Below are positions 24,618 through 34,074 of a stretch of 39,581 nt of DNA, in pieces (position 1 is the stretch's first letter; each line of letters begins with the position of its first letter). The position numbers and the translations under genes were made by a program. The notes below the pieces were generated by a model. That model worked only from the letters and a program-made list of their open reading frames with translations. It was not told the DNA's origin and did no database searches. The DNA comes from Lachnospiraceae bacterium UBA7086. Its GTDB lineage: Bacteria > Bacillota > Clostridia > Lachnospirales > Lachnospiraceae. The stretch spans positions 1 through 39,581 of the forward strand of contig DKZA01000009.1 of NCBI GenBank assembly GCA_002492525.1. The letters run 5' to 3'.

Positions 24618-26825
24618 TTAACGCCGGCGGCGGGAAGCGCTGTTCAGCGTAATTCTCTGGGCCGCAGAAACTGTTGTATCCTCAGACGGCTTTGTGCTCG
24701 TACTGCTCGTGGAAGTACTGGGGTTTTCCTTCCCATCACCGGAACTATCTGGCTTATTGGGGTCTTCGCCTCCGCCTTCATTTCCTGCTCCGCCCTGATT
24801 TCCGCCTTCGCCTTCATTCCCATCTCCGCCTTCGTCGGGATTGGGCTTTGTCTTACCGCAATATGTACATTTACCGTCTTCACCGTAACTATGTCCCTTT
24901 GCGGGGATAGGCTCCGTGTAGCTGTCCTTACATTCTTTACACGTAAAAGTTTTCACACCTTCTTCCGTACAGGTTGCTTCTTTGGTGATTGTCTCTTCAT
25001 AACTGTGCTTATGTTCCGGCTCCTTCGGCTCCTCATCTTCACCACAGACTTCACATTTGCCGTCTTTATAACGATGTCCTGTTGCCGGGATTGGCTCTGG
25101 TTCTGTTTCGGGTTTCGTTTTCCCACATACTTTACATTTAAGAACTTTCTCACCGTCTTCCGTACAGGTCGGTTCCCTGATGATTTCTTCCGCATAGTCA
25201 TGTTCATGATCTTCTTCAACCGGTTCCCACATTGGCTCCAGGTTGTACAAAACATTCGGCTTACTGATCTCTAACTCCAGCTTGTAAGTCACAGACTTAT
25301 AACCTTCTTTTTTCAGCGTGATAAGATAACTTCCCGCCTTTCTCTCGAACACTGCACGTGCGGTACCTATGTGCTCACCGCCCAGATAAATATCTACATC
25401 TTCCTGCGTCTCAACATTTACCTTTATTAACGAATTTTCACTGAGCGACCCGGAAGTATCATTACCGCTGACTGTCTCCTGCTCCAGTTCCGAGAAGGAA
25501 TAGGTCGTATCTTTGCCGTCATTATAAAGATATATCGTATAACTCCTGGTCTTATAACCGCTCTTACGAAGGGTAATCGTATGACTTCCCACGGTCTTTC
25601 CGAAGCTGACCGGTGAAATACCTATATAATTGCCATCCAGATAAACTTCCACATTTTTGGGCGAATCAATATACACTCTGTCGCCGCTCTTGGCGTTCAG
25701 TGCATTTCCACTGAGACTTTCCAGATTATTCTCCTGTTCCACAGGCTCCGCCGGCTGATAGTCATCCACGGTATTACTGCTGACAGTGCGTCTGTCTTCT
25801 TCCCTCTCTTCCTCCAGTTCAAAGGAGATAGTAGCATATTCAGACCCTACCTGAATGTATTTGGTCAAAGAATCATATCCTTTCGCCTCCAGATGTATCT
25901 GATGAATCCCATAAGGCAGCTCTACCGCCCTGCTGATATCCACAACATTACCATCTATAGAAACCTTTGCAGTCTCCGGCGTGACACTGAACAGAATCCG
26001 GCCTGTCCTGCTCTCCGGGATTTCTAAATCGCTCACATCCAGCACTACTTCCTTGTTGCGCTCAATCACCACATCCTTGCTGCCGCTTACGCCATTGTGA
26101 GACAAAAGCACCTGATAACTTCCTTCCGGTACCACTAAGAGCATGTCTTCCGTGATCTCCCGGATCACACTATTACCCACCTCAATCCAGCCGCCAATCA
26201 GCGCCTGGTCATTCTTCAAGCGCAGATAACCATGCCCTCTCTCTACGTTAATACTGTAAATCTTATGATCTATACCGGAGACCGTGACCACATCCTGAGC
26301 CACCACATCCATGACCTCCGAACGTCTGCCCTCTGACATAACGACCACGTCATCGGGAAGTGAATAGGTAGTTGAACCGATACTGGCCGTCTTATTCGGA
26401 CCGCCAAAATCATAATTTTCAATTCCATCATACACCCATGCCTGCGGCGACTGCTTGATACTGGCAAGTCGTTTCTTTCCTTTTAAGAAAGTAACATCCA
26501 CCACATCTCCCGGTTCTACCTGGGAAATAGTCATCGGGCCGTCATGTTTATCTTTCACATAAGTAGTACCGTCATAATAAAGAGTGTACTGCTTGCCCGT
26601 CTCCATATTCATGAAAACCACGGCGCTGTTCTCCTGATCTGTGGAGATAACCACCGCCGTGTCCGCTGAATCATAGCTGCCTGCCGTAGCAACGGTAAAC
26701 CCTGTATCCACCGCCTGCCCTTTATCCTTCGCTACGCCCACATTGCTGGCCTCCGAGGTACAGCCAGTCAAAGTAAGCGTCATCACCATCATCATTGCAA
26801 TCGTGCTTATAAATCTTCTGTACAT
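24618..26825 (-). CDS. PEGA-repeat lipoprotein with Cys-rich tandem repeats
   Basis: 735 residues. The ATG at 26825 (GGAGG 6 bases upstream) gives a lipoprotein signal ending LTGC with Cys22, so it is anchored outside the cell. Residues about 50-230 are beta-rich. PEGA-type repeats lie at about 276-340, 382-448 and 465-530, each with the YLDGxxIG or similar turn and a GYKS/GYKT strand. Two tandem copies of a CxxC-pair repeat follow (about 545-600 and 606-660; TCTEDGEK..KCKVCGK..PIPATGH and TCTEEGVK..TCKECK..PIPAKGH), like repeats seen in large clostridial surface proteins. A Gly/Glu-rich and then Ser/Thr-rich tail ends in RRRR. PEGA domains are surface repeats of unclear role, often in S-layer-like contexts. 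There is no sortase signal. Confidence 0.82.
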   Translation of the reverse strand: MYRRFISTIAMMMVMTLTLTGCTSEASNVGVAKDKGQAVDTGFTVATAGSYDSADTAVVISTDQENSAVVFMNMETGKQYTLYYDGTTYVKDKHDGPMTISQVEPGDVVDVTFLKGKKRLASIKQSPQAWVYDGIENYDFGGPNKTASIGSTTYSLPDDVVVMSEGRRSEVMDVVAQDVVTVSGIDHKIYSINVERGHGYLRLKNDQALIGGWIEVGNSVIREITEDMLLVVPEGSYQVLLSHNGVSGSKDVVIERNKEVVLDVSDLEIPESRTGRILFSVTPETAKVSIDGNVVDISRAVELPYGIHQIHLEAKGYDSLTKYIQVGSEYATISFELEEEREEDRRTVSSNTVDDYQPAEPVEQENNLESLSGNALNAKSGDRVYIDSPKNVEVYLDGNYIGISPVSFGKTVGSHTITLRKSGYKTRSYTIYLYNDGKDTTYSFSELEQETVSGNDTSGSLSENSLIKVNVETQEDVDIYLGGEHIGTARAVFERKAGSYLITLKKEGYKSVTYKLELEISKPNVLYNLEPMWEPVEEDHEHDYAEEIIREPTCTEDGEKVLKCKVCGKTKPETEPEPIPATGHRYKDGKCEVCGEDEEPKEPEHKHSYEETITKEATCTEEGVKTFTCKECKDSYTEPIPAKGHSYGEDGKCTYCGKTKPNPDEGGDGNEGEGGNQGGAGNEGGGEDPNKPDSSGDGKENPSTSTSSTSTKPSEDTTVSAAQRITLNSASRRRR

Positions 26826-26896
26826 CCTAATCCTCCATATTAAGGTTTCCATATCAGAGCCGTTATCAGATTCATACAATCCACGCCCTGTATATA

Positions 26897-27874
26897 CTAT
26901 AAAGAAAATACAGTTTCCAGAAAAAGTTTCTTCTCCTCTTCCTGTGCAAATAATTTCTCTATCTTCTCCATATTTCTTCCCGGTATCCATGCTTTGCCGC
27001 TGTTATAATAGAAATTCACAATTTTCCAGAACTTCTCCGGATAAGCAAAACGGAAATACAGTTGTCTGTAGTCCTGCTCCGAGAGGGTCCTTTTTTTATT
27101 ATAACTCTCCAGGAGCATATTCCCAAGAGTTTGCGACCAATTATTTTTTTCCAATAATTTACGCATAAATAAATAAAGATCTCTGACCGGATGGTCCCTC
27201 ACGCATTTCTCAAAGTTGATGAGCACACTGCCGTTCTCGGTCTGCATGATGTTATGATACTGATAATCACCATGGCATACCACAGGATACCGGCACAAAT
27301 CTTCTTCATAGGCATAATACCGCAAATCCTCGGTAATTTGCAAGGCAATATCCATAAAATAATCATAATGTTTCATCAAATAAATTTCAAAATCCGTTTT
27401 CTGACTTTTTTTCTGAAGGAATTTCTGTACTTTTTTCAATTCCCGGTTATGCTTCTCATATTCATTTTCTATCCGGTATACCGGCTGATCCTGTATTTCC
27501 TCACAATCACCAAGATCACAGATCTGATGAAGTGCCGCCAGGGTATATACCGCATCGCTGCACTCCTGCATATTTCGATGATCACATTCCCTGCCTTCAC
27601 AGTATGTCTTTACAATATAGGGCACTCTGTCCTGATCGCAGACCACCAATTCATCTTCCTTTGTGCGCAGAATAGATTCTACCCGTACGGTGCCGCTCGC
27701 ATTAATATGTTTTAACAGGAAATCCTGAAATCTGACTTTATCAACCGGCCCGCCGTATTCTTTCATAATAAGCAGCCCCCGGTCCGAATCGCACAAAATA
27801 GCCCCTCGGCCTTTCCAGGTGCGATTTACTTCTATTTCATATTGCTCCAATAAACTGACAGCTCTGTCATTCAC
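26897..27874 (-). CDS. CotS-family spore coat kinase-like protein
   Basis: 325 residues of the aminoglycoside phosphotransferase/CotS superfamily. The start is a GTG at 27874 with GGGGG 7 bases upstream. The catalytic HGD (201-203) in VVCHGDYQYHNIM is kept. The following metal-binding Asp position reads INFEKC (N220) instead of the usual (I/L)DFD, so catalysis may be altered. Small-molecule or coat-protein phosphorylation during sporulation is the family expectation; the true substrate is unknown. It lies upstream of the PEGA lipoprotein on the same strand. Confidence 0.78.
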   Translation of the reverse strand: MNDRAVSLLEQYEIEVNRTWKGRGAILCDSDRGLLIMKEYGGPVDKVRFQDFLLKHINASGTVRVESILRTKEDELVVCDQDRVPYIVKTYCEGRECDHRNMQECSDAVYTLAALHQICDLGDCEEIQDQPVYRIENEYEKHNRELKKVQKFLQKKSQKTDFEIYLMKHYDYFMDIALQITEDLRYYAYEEDLCRYPVVCHGDYQYHNIMQTENGSVLINFEKCVRDHPVRDLYLFMRKLLEKNNWSQTLGNMLLESYNKKRTLSEQDYRQLYFRFAYPEKFWKIVNFYYNSGKAWIPGRNMEKIEKLFAQEEEKKLFLETVFSL

Positions 27875-27882
27875 AAGAATAC

Positions 27883-27923
27883 CCCCTGCTTTGTCGTCTA
27901 TCTTATCTTATGAATAGCAGGGG
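27883..27923 (-). promoter_or_regulatory. hairpin covering the CotS-like gene's ribosome site
   Basis: Eight-base arms CCCCTGCT / AGCAGGGG around a 25-base loop; the downstream arm contains the G-run used as Shine-Dalgarno. Folding would hide it. Alternatively the hairpin is a weak terminator for the cca gene. Confidence 0.4.
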
Positions 27924-27936
27924 AAAAGTATGATTT

Positions 27937-29268
27937 TCATGTGACAATTTTCTTACTGATCTCCAACAGCTTCTCCGGTGTATTCAGAGAAGGGTCCTCC
28001 AGCACTTTCTCTAACAGCTCCTGTAACACTGCCCCAATCTCTCTGCCCGGCTTCCTTCCCTGGGCAATCAGGTCTGTGCCCGTAATGGCAAGATCTTTCA
28101 AGCTGACGGCATCACCCTGTCTGTGAATCTCTTCATACAGCGCTTCTATGTAAGAAAGTTTTTGCAGTTTCTCCTCTCTCTTATAATCGCTTTGAGCACT
28201 CACATCCGCCCGGCGCACCGCAAACATTAACGGGAAAATATCTTCTCCCATACGATGGACTGCCCGCCTGACACCCGCCGGCGTCGGAGCAATCTCCTGA
28301 TCATGGTACAGCACCAGTTTGGTTACCTTATCCGTGGTATCATTGTCAAACTTTAGCCGCCGTAGAATTTTTCTTGTCATCTCTGCACCCACAACAGGGT
28401 GTTTTTTATTATGGGTAATGCCTTTTTCATCTATCGTCATGGTCTGCGGTTTCCCGATATCATGAAAAAGCATACCAAGCCGCAGCACCTTATCCGCTTT
28501 CACAGCCAGCATGGAATGTAAGATATGCTCCCCCACATCATAACAATGATGGGGATTATTCTGCACGGTCTTCATACAAAGATCAAATTCCGGCAGAATC
28601 TGCGCTGTAATGCCGGTCTCATAGGCAATCCGCAGATAATCAGGATGCGGTGACGTCACCAGTTTAATCAGCTCCACCTGAATTCTTTCCGCACTGATCT
28701 TTTGCAGATTGGGCGCCAGTTCTGTCATGGCCTTTCTGGTACCCTCATCAATCCGGTAGCCTAACTGTGCTGAAAAACGCACTGCACGCATCATACGGAG
28801 CGCATCCTCTGTAAACCGCTCTTTCGCATTTCCCACACAGCGGATCACACCGGCCTCTATATCCGCAAGCCCTCCATAGATATCCACCAATCCATGACGT
28901 TCACTGTAAGCCATGGCGTTAATCGTAAAATCACGGCGTTTTAAATCTTCCTCAAGACTTGCTGTAAAAGTAACTTCCTTCGGGTGCCTGCCGTCCTCAT
29001 AATCCCCGTCTATCCGATAGGTCGTCACCTCAAAGCCTTCTTTATCCAGCATCACCGTCACGGTACCATGACGGATTCCCGTATCAATCGTCCTTGGAAA
29101 AAGCTGTTTCGTCTCTTCCGGCTTAGCCGAGGTCGTGATATCCCAATCGTCAGGCTTCCTGCCAAGAACAGAATCCCGGACACAGCCGCCTACCGCATAC
29201 GCTTCATAACCTGCTGCTTCCAGAGTATCAATGATTTTATGCACTTTGTCCGGCAGCTGTATCTGCAT
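27937..29268 (-). CDS. cca: CCA tRNA nucleotidyltransferase with HD domain
   Basis: 443 residues. The nucleotidyltransferase head has AYAVGGCVRDSVLGRKPDDWDITT with the catalytic DxD as DWD. The RRDFTINAMA and RDRxxE-like RMMRAVRFSAQLGYRID segments are present. An HD domain (HDIGKPQTM) sits in the middle. It adds the 3' CCA to tRNAs, which matters here because the tRNA-Pro gene at 38547 does not encode CCA. The ATG has AAGGAG upstream. Confidence 0.95.
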   Translation of the reverse strand: MQIQLPDKVHKIIDTLEAAGYEAYAVGGCVRDSVLGRKPDDWDITTSAKPEETKQLFPRTIDTGIRHGTVTVMLDKEGFEVTTYRIDGDYEDGRHPKEVTFTASLEEDLKRRDFTINAMAYSERHGLVDIYGGLADIEAGVIRCVGNAKERFTEDALRMMRAVRFSAQLGYRIDEGTRKAMTELAPNLQKISAERIQVELIKLVTSPHPDYLRIAYETGITAQILPEFDLCMKTVQNNPHHCYDVGEHILHSMLAVKADKVLRLGMLFHDIGKPQTMTIDEKGITHNKKHPVVGAEMTRKILRRLKFDNDTTDKVTKLVLYHDQEIAPTPAGVRRAVHRMGEDIFPLMFAVRRADVSAQSDYKREEKLQKLSYIEALYEEIHRQGDAVSLKDLAITGTDLIAQGRKPGREIGAVLQELLEKVLEDPSLNTPEKLLEISKKIVT

Positions 29269-29294
29269 AGGATTCTCCTTATCAATCTTTTTGG

Positions 29295-29534
29295 TTAGCC
29301 GATGCTCGGCCCTTTGAAAATATTTTTGACATCTTCCAGATGAAGATCCGGTTCCTCATCTTCTTTTACCAGAGAATTTACCAACTGTTCCATTTCTTTC
29401 TTGGACATGATGCCCCGGCTTCTCTCGATAAATTCTTCTTTCTCGTTATCCGTCATACCTGCAAAACGATCCATTGCCGCCCGGTTCGTGGCAAACGCCA
29501 GACCCAGACCGACAGGTAAAGTATTATAATCCAT
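29295..29534 (-). CDS. small conserved protein of unknown function
   Basis: 79 residues from the ATG at 29534 (AAAGG upstream); a GTG at 29543 is the alternative. The N-terminal LPVGLGLAFATNRAAMDRF and the DNEKEEFIERSR helix resemble a small protein family often seen in Firmicutes, whose function I do not know. It is soluble and mostly helical. It follows the GH3 gene with a leader hairpin that overlaps its ribosome site, and cca lies 26 bases after it. Confidence 0.6.
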   Translation of the reverse strand: MDYNTLPVGLGLAFATNRAAMDRFAGMTDNEKEEFIERSRGIMSKKEMEQLVNSLVKEDEEPDLHLEDVKNIFKGPSIG

Positions 29535-29545
29535 TTTTTTCACCC

Positions 29546-29582
29546 TTTCTGTACCTTACTGCTTTGTTAGCATGTACAGAAA
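29546..29582 (-). promoter_or_regulatory. inverted repeat overlapping the small gene's ribosome site
   Basis: Nine-base arms TTTCTGTAC / GTACAGAAA around a 19-base loop between the GH3 stop and the small conserved gene. The 3' arm on the transcript runs into the AAAGG ribosome site. It could weaken translation or act as a processing or terminator stem. Confidence 0.4.
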
Positions 29583-29591
29583 GAGATTTCT

Positions 29592-31841
29592 TTATACAAG
29601 TGTGGCCAGTCCACGCAGACGGATATCTTCGCAGGATGCCCCGACTAAGATTTCATAATCTCCTGCGTCGGTAATAAAATCATGAAGCTGTACATCAAAA
29701 TAGGCAAAATCTTCCTGTTTCATCGTTAAAGTAATTTTTTTAGACCTGCCCGGCGCAAGAAAGACTTTGGCAAAAGCCTTCAACTCTTTATCCGGTCTGT
29801 CTACCTTCGACGCAATCGGTGCCACATAAACCTGGGCAATCTCCGCTCCGGCCCGTTTCCCGGTATTCTTCACGGTAAACGTCAGCTTCACGCTTCTATC
29901 CTTTTCCATTTTTAATGTCAGGGCACTGTACTCAAAATCTGTGTAAGACAGACCATGTCCAAAACAAAAAGCGGGCGCAATATGCTGTCTGTCAAAATGA
30001 CGGTAGCCGTAATAAAGTCCTTCTTCTAACCGAATATTTCCCCACTTGCCGAACTGACCGTTCTTCGCCGTAGCGCAATCCTCATACCTGGCAGGAAAAG
30101 TCTCCGCCAGTTTGGCGGAAGGATTCACTTCGCCAAAAATGATTTCCGCCAGAGCATTTCCCGTTTCCATCCCCGCATAATAACTCCACAAAATCGCCCG
30201 CGCCTTATTCCGCCAGGGCATCTCCACCGGGGATCCTCCCACAAAGGTAACGACCATATCTTTTCTGACTTCCAATAATTCTTCTATTAAAATATCCTGT
30301 TCATAAGGAAGCTTCATATCCGTACGGTCAAAACCTTCACTGTCAATATTATGATTCAGACCACCCACGAAAATAACCGCGTCTGCCTCTTTGGCCGCCT
30401 TGATGGCCTGGGCAAAAAGATCTTTATTCTTCTCATGAATCTCATCCTGCTCCTGTTTAATCCGGGCAAGTCTCTCTTCTTCCCCCTTACGGTGTCTTTC
30501 ATTTTCACTGGCATCGTCTACCCTGACAGCCTGTCCCACATCTGTGTTTTTCAGATCATCCAGACTGGAGGCCTGCCAGTTCTGTTCATAAGTCTTAGGA
30601 GCTTCCGGTACATGATAGCCTTTCACATACTGTACCTGTGTATTCCCGCCCAGATACATCTTAAGCCCTGCCAACGGACAGATTTCATACAGCGCCTTAA
30701 TCTCCGCGCTGCCGCCGCCATCCGAATGGACTTTTGCGGCATTTGCGCCGATTACCACTAACTTCTTAATCTTCCCCGCATCCAGAGGCAGAAGATGATT
30801 CTCGTTCTTGAGTAAGACCATGGACTCCCGCGCCGTGTGCAGAATCGCCTCCCTGTGTGCCAGCGTATTGTATGCTCCCGCCTTGCGCGTATCCTTCTTG
30901 CTGCCAATCATTTTCAGACGGAACATCATGCGCAGAATATTTCTCACCTTGGCATCCACCATATCCTCCGACACTTCTCCCTTTGCAATCAGCTCTTTAA
31001 GCGGATTAGCCAGTTTGTACTCGTCAAAGTCCGGGAAAATTGACATTTCCATATCTATGGAACACTGCGCCGCCTCCTTGGTTTTATGAACGCCGCCCCA
31101 GTCGCTGATAACAGCACCGTTAAATCCCCACTCCATACGCAGAACCAAATCCAGCAGCCTCTTATTCTCACAACAGTGCGTTCCATTGATCTTGTTGTAA
31201 GCTCCCATAATGGAATACGCATTTCCCTCCTGCACGGCTGCCTTAAAGGCCGGCAGATAAATCTCATACAGAGTTCTGTCGTCAATCTCCTCGTCCACCA
31301 TCAGACGATCCGTCTCCTGTACATTGGCCGCAAAATGCTTCACACAGGCCGCCACATCATTTTCCTGTACCCCTTTGATAAAGGGCACCGCCATCGCCGC
31401 CGTCAGTTTCGGATCCTCACTCATATATTCAAAATTTCTGCCGCAGCGCGGATCCCGCTTAATATTAATACCGGGTGCCAGAATCACATCTTTGCCCCGT
31501 CCCCTGGCTTCTTCTCCCAACACATGCCCCATGGCATAAGCCAAATCCGGATTCCAGGAAGAAGCAACCGCGCTGTTGCTTGGCAGATAGGACACCATAT
31601 CATCCTGGTTTCCCGAAGGTATCCACCTGTCGTCCATAAACTCGGCCCTGACTCCCATGGGCCCGTCGGAAGTCACAACCCCGGGAATCCCAAGTCTTTC
31701 TACCGCACCGGACCGAAAGAGCGTAGCCCCATGAAGCATGGAAACTTTTTCATCCAATGTGAGTTTTTTAAGTAATTTTTCAATTTCTTTTTCTGTTTTC
31801 TTGTCGTAGTTTTTTTCCTTTTTCTTCATATAAATTTTCAT
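29592..31841 (-). CDS. GH3 beta-glucosidase
   Basis: 749 residues with the three-part GH3 layout. The N-terminal barrel has the KHFAAN segment (168-173) and the nucleophile D247 in VISDWGG. The alpha/beta sandwich has the acid/base region around SEGFDRTDMKLP. A fibronectin III-like domain closes the protein (ALTLKMEKDRSVKLTFTV then KELKAFAKVFLAPG). No signal peptide is seen, so it likely splits imported oligosaccharides. Substrates of this subfamily vary (beta-glucosides, xylosides, arabinosides). Two Met codons lie at the start (residues 1 and 5). It follows GH127, with a strong hairpin between the genes. Confidence 0.9.
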   Translation of the reverse strand: MKIYMKKKEKNYDKKTEKEIEKLLKKLTLDEKVSMLHGATLFRSGAVERLGIPGVVTSDGPMGVRAEFMDDRWIPSGNQDDMVSYLPSNSAVASSWNPDLAYAMGHVLGEEARGRGKDVILAPGINIKRDPRCGRNFEYMSEDPKLTAAMAVPFIKGVQENDVAACVKHFAANVQETDRLMVDEEIDDRTLYEIYLPAFKAAVQEGNAYSIMGAYNKINGTHCCENKRLLDLVLRMEWGFNGAVISDWGGVHKTKEAAQCSIDMEMSIFPDFDEYKLANPLKELIAKGEVSEDMVDAKVRNILRMMFRLKMIGSKKDTRKAGAYNTLAHREAILHTARESMVLLKNENHLLPLDAGKIKKLVVIGANAAKVHSDGGGSAEIKALYEICPLAGLKMYLGGNTQVQYVKGYHVPEAPKTYEQNWQASSLDDLKNTDVGQAVRVDDASENERHRKGEEERLARIKQEQDEIHEKNKDLFAQAIKAAKEADAVIFVGGLNHNIDSEGFDRTDMKLPYEQDILIEELLEVRKDMVVTFVGGSPVEMPWRNKARAILWSYYAGMETGNALAEIIFGEVNPSAKLAETFPARYEDCATAKNGQFGKWGNIRLEEGLYYGYRHFDRQHIAPAFCFGHGLSYTDFEYSALTLKMEKDRSVKLTFTVKNTGKRAGAEIAQVYVAPIASKVDRPDKELKAFAKVFLAPGRSKKITLTMKQEDFAYFDVQLHDFITDAGDYEILVGASCEDIRLRGLATLV

Positions 31842-31862
31842 CCTCTCCCTGCGTCACAGAAA

Positions 31863-31894
31863 CAGGCGCTGTTTCCATATGGATACAGCGCCTG
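31863..31894 (-). terminator. hairpin after the GH127 gene
   Basis: Ten-base arms CAGGCGCTGT / ACAGCGCCTG around a 12-base loop, with a short T-rich stretch on the minus strand. It lies between GH127 and GH3 and probably ends or attenuates the GH127 transcript. Confidence 0.55.
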
Positions 31895-32009
31895 CCCGCA
31901 TACTTCTCCATATTAAGTTAAGTATAGCGGGTAACTGCCTTAGATACAATTACCTTTTTATATTTTATTTCATGGAACTTTTATAGCTTTTCTGTGTATC
32001 TTCTTTGCG

Positions 32010-33941
32010 TCAATTCTTCTCCGGCATCCACACCCGCATCTGGTTTAATCCCCGGTTCCCCCAGGTATAATAAGGAATAAATGTAACCTGACACGGTTCT
32101 GTCTGGGGAGCATTATAACTATAAAGCTCCTCGCTTACCGTCTCCCGGAAGCCTTCCGCATATAATTCCTGAATCCCATAAAGTTTTTCCGGCAGATATT
32201 CGCTGACTTCCACTTTGCCATCCTTTTTCAGACTCAGAGAAAGCACATCGCCTCCATTATCCACACCTTCTGCACAATAAATGAGCGGTCCTCTCTGCAG
32301 TGCCACACGTCCGGTATTGGCCGCCACACGGCTGTTGGTATATACTTTCCGGACTGACAGATCAAGCTCTACCTCCACCACATCATCTGCACCGAAATCT
32401 CCCCGCAGATAAGCATAACCGTCCCGTATCTCACAATCCGCCGTCCTGCCGTTGACACGAATCTTCGTCTCTTTACTCCATCCCGGAATACGGACTGCCA
32501 AAGCTACCGGCATGGTCTCTTTCTTGGGCTCAAAGTGATAAGTAATCTTATGATCATAAGGATAAGCAGTCTGTAATGAGATTCTGCCGCCCATATGATC
32601 CGTCAAGTCTAGCGTGCCTGCTATAAACAGATTCGAGAACAAAGTATCTGCCTCTATATGCCATGCATACTCTGCCACCGATGTAAGAAGCCTTGCCACA
32701 TTAGGCGGACAGCAGGCGCAGGCAAACCACTTCGGTCTGACAGGAAGCGCATGCTTATGTGTCTTTGCCTCACCGGAAATGCCCGGCAGTACCTCCAGCG
32801 GATTCACATAGAAGAATTTCGTGCCGTCCAGCTGCATACCTGCCAGTACACAATTGTATAAAGCCCGCTCCATCACATCGGCATATTTACCGTTACGTGC
32901 AAGATAGAGCATCTTATTGGAAAAGAAAATCAGACCGATAGCCGCACAGGTCTCGGCATATGCCGTATCGTTAGGGAGGTGATCGTCTTTCGTAAACGCC
33001 TCCCCCTCGTAGGCAGATCCAATCCCGCCCGTAACATACATTCTGTGCTGTGTAATGTTATTCCAAAGCGTATCACAAGCCTTGGCCAGCTGCGCATCGC
33101 CTGTCTCTTTGGCCGCATCCGCCATCCCGGTATAAAGATACACCGCCCTGACCGCATGCCCTGTGGCTTTCTCCTGCTGCCGTACCGGAACTGCACTCTG
33201 CGTATATTCTTTATCCGCCGGGTCAGCATCCCACACAGACCAGTTTCTTCTGGCTTTCTCCTGCGAGTAATAATCACTGTTGACACCCCGCACATTGATA
33301 AAATGCAGCGCCAGTTCCTTATACCGTTCTTTCCCGGTGCTTCGATACAGTCTCATCAGAGCCAGCTCTATCTCCGGATGCCCCGGATAGCCTTCTGCGC
33401 CTTCCTCCACAAACCGCCTGTAAATATGGTCAGCCATACGGCACATAATCTCCAACAACCTGGTCTTTCCGGTACACTCCGCATAAGCTGCTGCCGCCTC
33501 TATCATATGCCCTGCACAATATAACTCATGGGCCTCCTGGAGATTTGTCCAACGCTTATCCGGTTCCTTCACCGTAAAATAAGTATTCAGATATCCATCC
33601 TCCTGCTGCGCCTCACCGATCAGCTCTATAATCTCATCGCAGCGTTTTTCCAACTCTGTATCCGGGTTCTGAGAAAGTGAATAAGCCACTCCTTCCAGCC
33701 ATTTGGCCACATCACTGTCCTGAAATACCATACCATAGAATTCCCCGTCACATCTGCCTGTCTTAATCTTCTGCGCCGCCATGCGGAAATTCTCGATACA
33801 ATGGCTCTTTTCCGCACCCTCAATCTGATCGTTTAAAGCCCGCTCCTGATAAGGAAGCACCACATCTTTGACCAGTTTTTCATACCTGCCAAAAAAACCT
33901 TCTTTCACCTGAAACTTTTTTACGAATTTCAAATCGCCCAT
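32010..33941 (-). CDS. GH127 beta-L-arabinofuranosidase
   Basis: 643 residues; the ATG at 33941 has GGAGGG 5 bases upstream, so the longer frame from 34022 is rejected. The catalytic (alpha/alpha)6 domain fits GH127 (DUF1680). The residues equivalent to the HypBA1 metal/catalytic set are all there: E330 and C332 in YAETCAAIG, and C410 and C411 in CACCPPN, with C410 as the expected nucleophile. A C-terminal beta region follows. It should release arabinose from beta-arabinofuranosyl glycans such as plant extensin or arabinogalactan side chains. No signal peptide. The AraC gene lies just upstream, suggesting local control. Confidence 0.92.
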   Translation of the reverse strand: MGDLKFVKKFQVKEGFFGRYEKLVKDVVLPYQERALNDQIEGAEKSHCIENFRMAAQKIKTGRCDGEFYGMVFQDSDVAKWLEGVAYSLSQNPDTELEKRCDEIIELIGEAQQEDGYLNTYFTVKEPDKRWTNLQEAHELYCAGHMIEAAAAYAECTGKTRLLEIMCRMADHIYRRFVEEGAEGYPGHPEIELALMRLYRSTGKERYKELALHFINVRGVNSDYYSQEKARRNWSVWDADPADKEYTQSAVPVRQQEKATGHAVRAVYLYTGMADAAKETGDAQLAKACDTLWNNITQHRMYVTGGIGSAYEGEAFTKDDHLPNDTAYAETCAAIGLIFFSNKMLYLARNGKYADVMERALYNCVLAGMQLDGTKFFYVNPLEVLPGISGEAKTHKHALPVRPKWFACACCPPNVARLLTSVAEYAWHIEADTLFSNLFIAGTLDLTDHMGGRISLQTAYPYDHKITYHFEPKKETMPVALAVRIPGWSKETKIRVNGRTADCEIRDGYAYLRGDFGADDVVEVELDLSVRKVYTNSRVAANTGRVALQRGPLIYCAEGVDNGGDVLSLSLKKDGKVEVSEYLPEKLYGIQELYAEGFRETVSEELYSYNAPQTEPCQVTFIPYYTWGNRGLNQMRVWMPEKN

Positions 33942-34074
33942 CTTTACCCTCCGTTTACCTTTTCCGTACTCTGCACTGCATAAATCGCTTTCTGTCATCT
34001 TTCGATTTACGGTGTTATCCAAATACTGTATGTATTATATTCTTATCTATATATTAATAAAATGGATTATTTTC

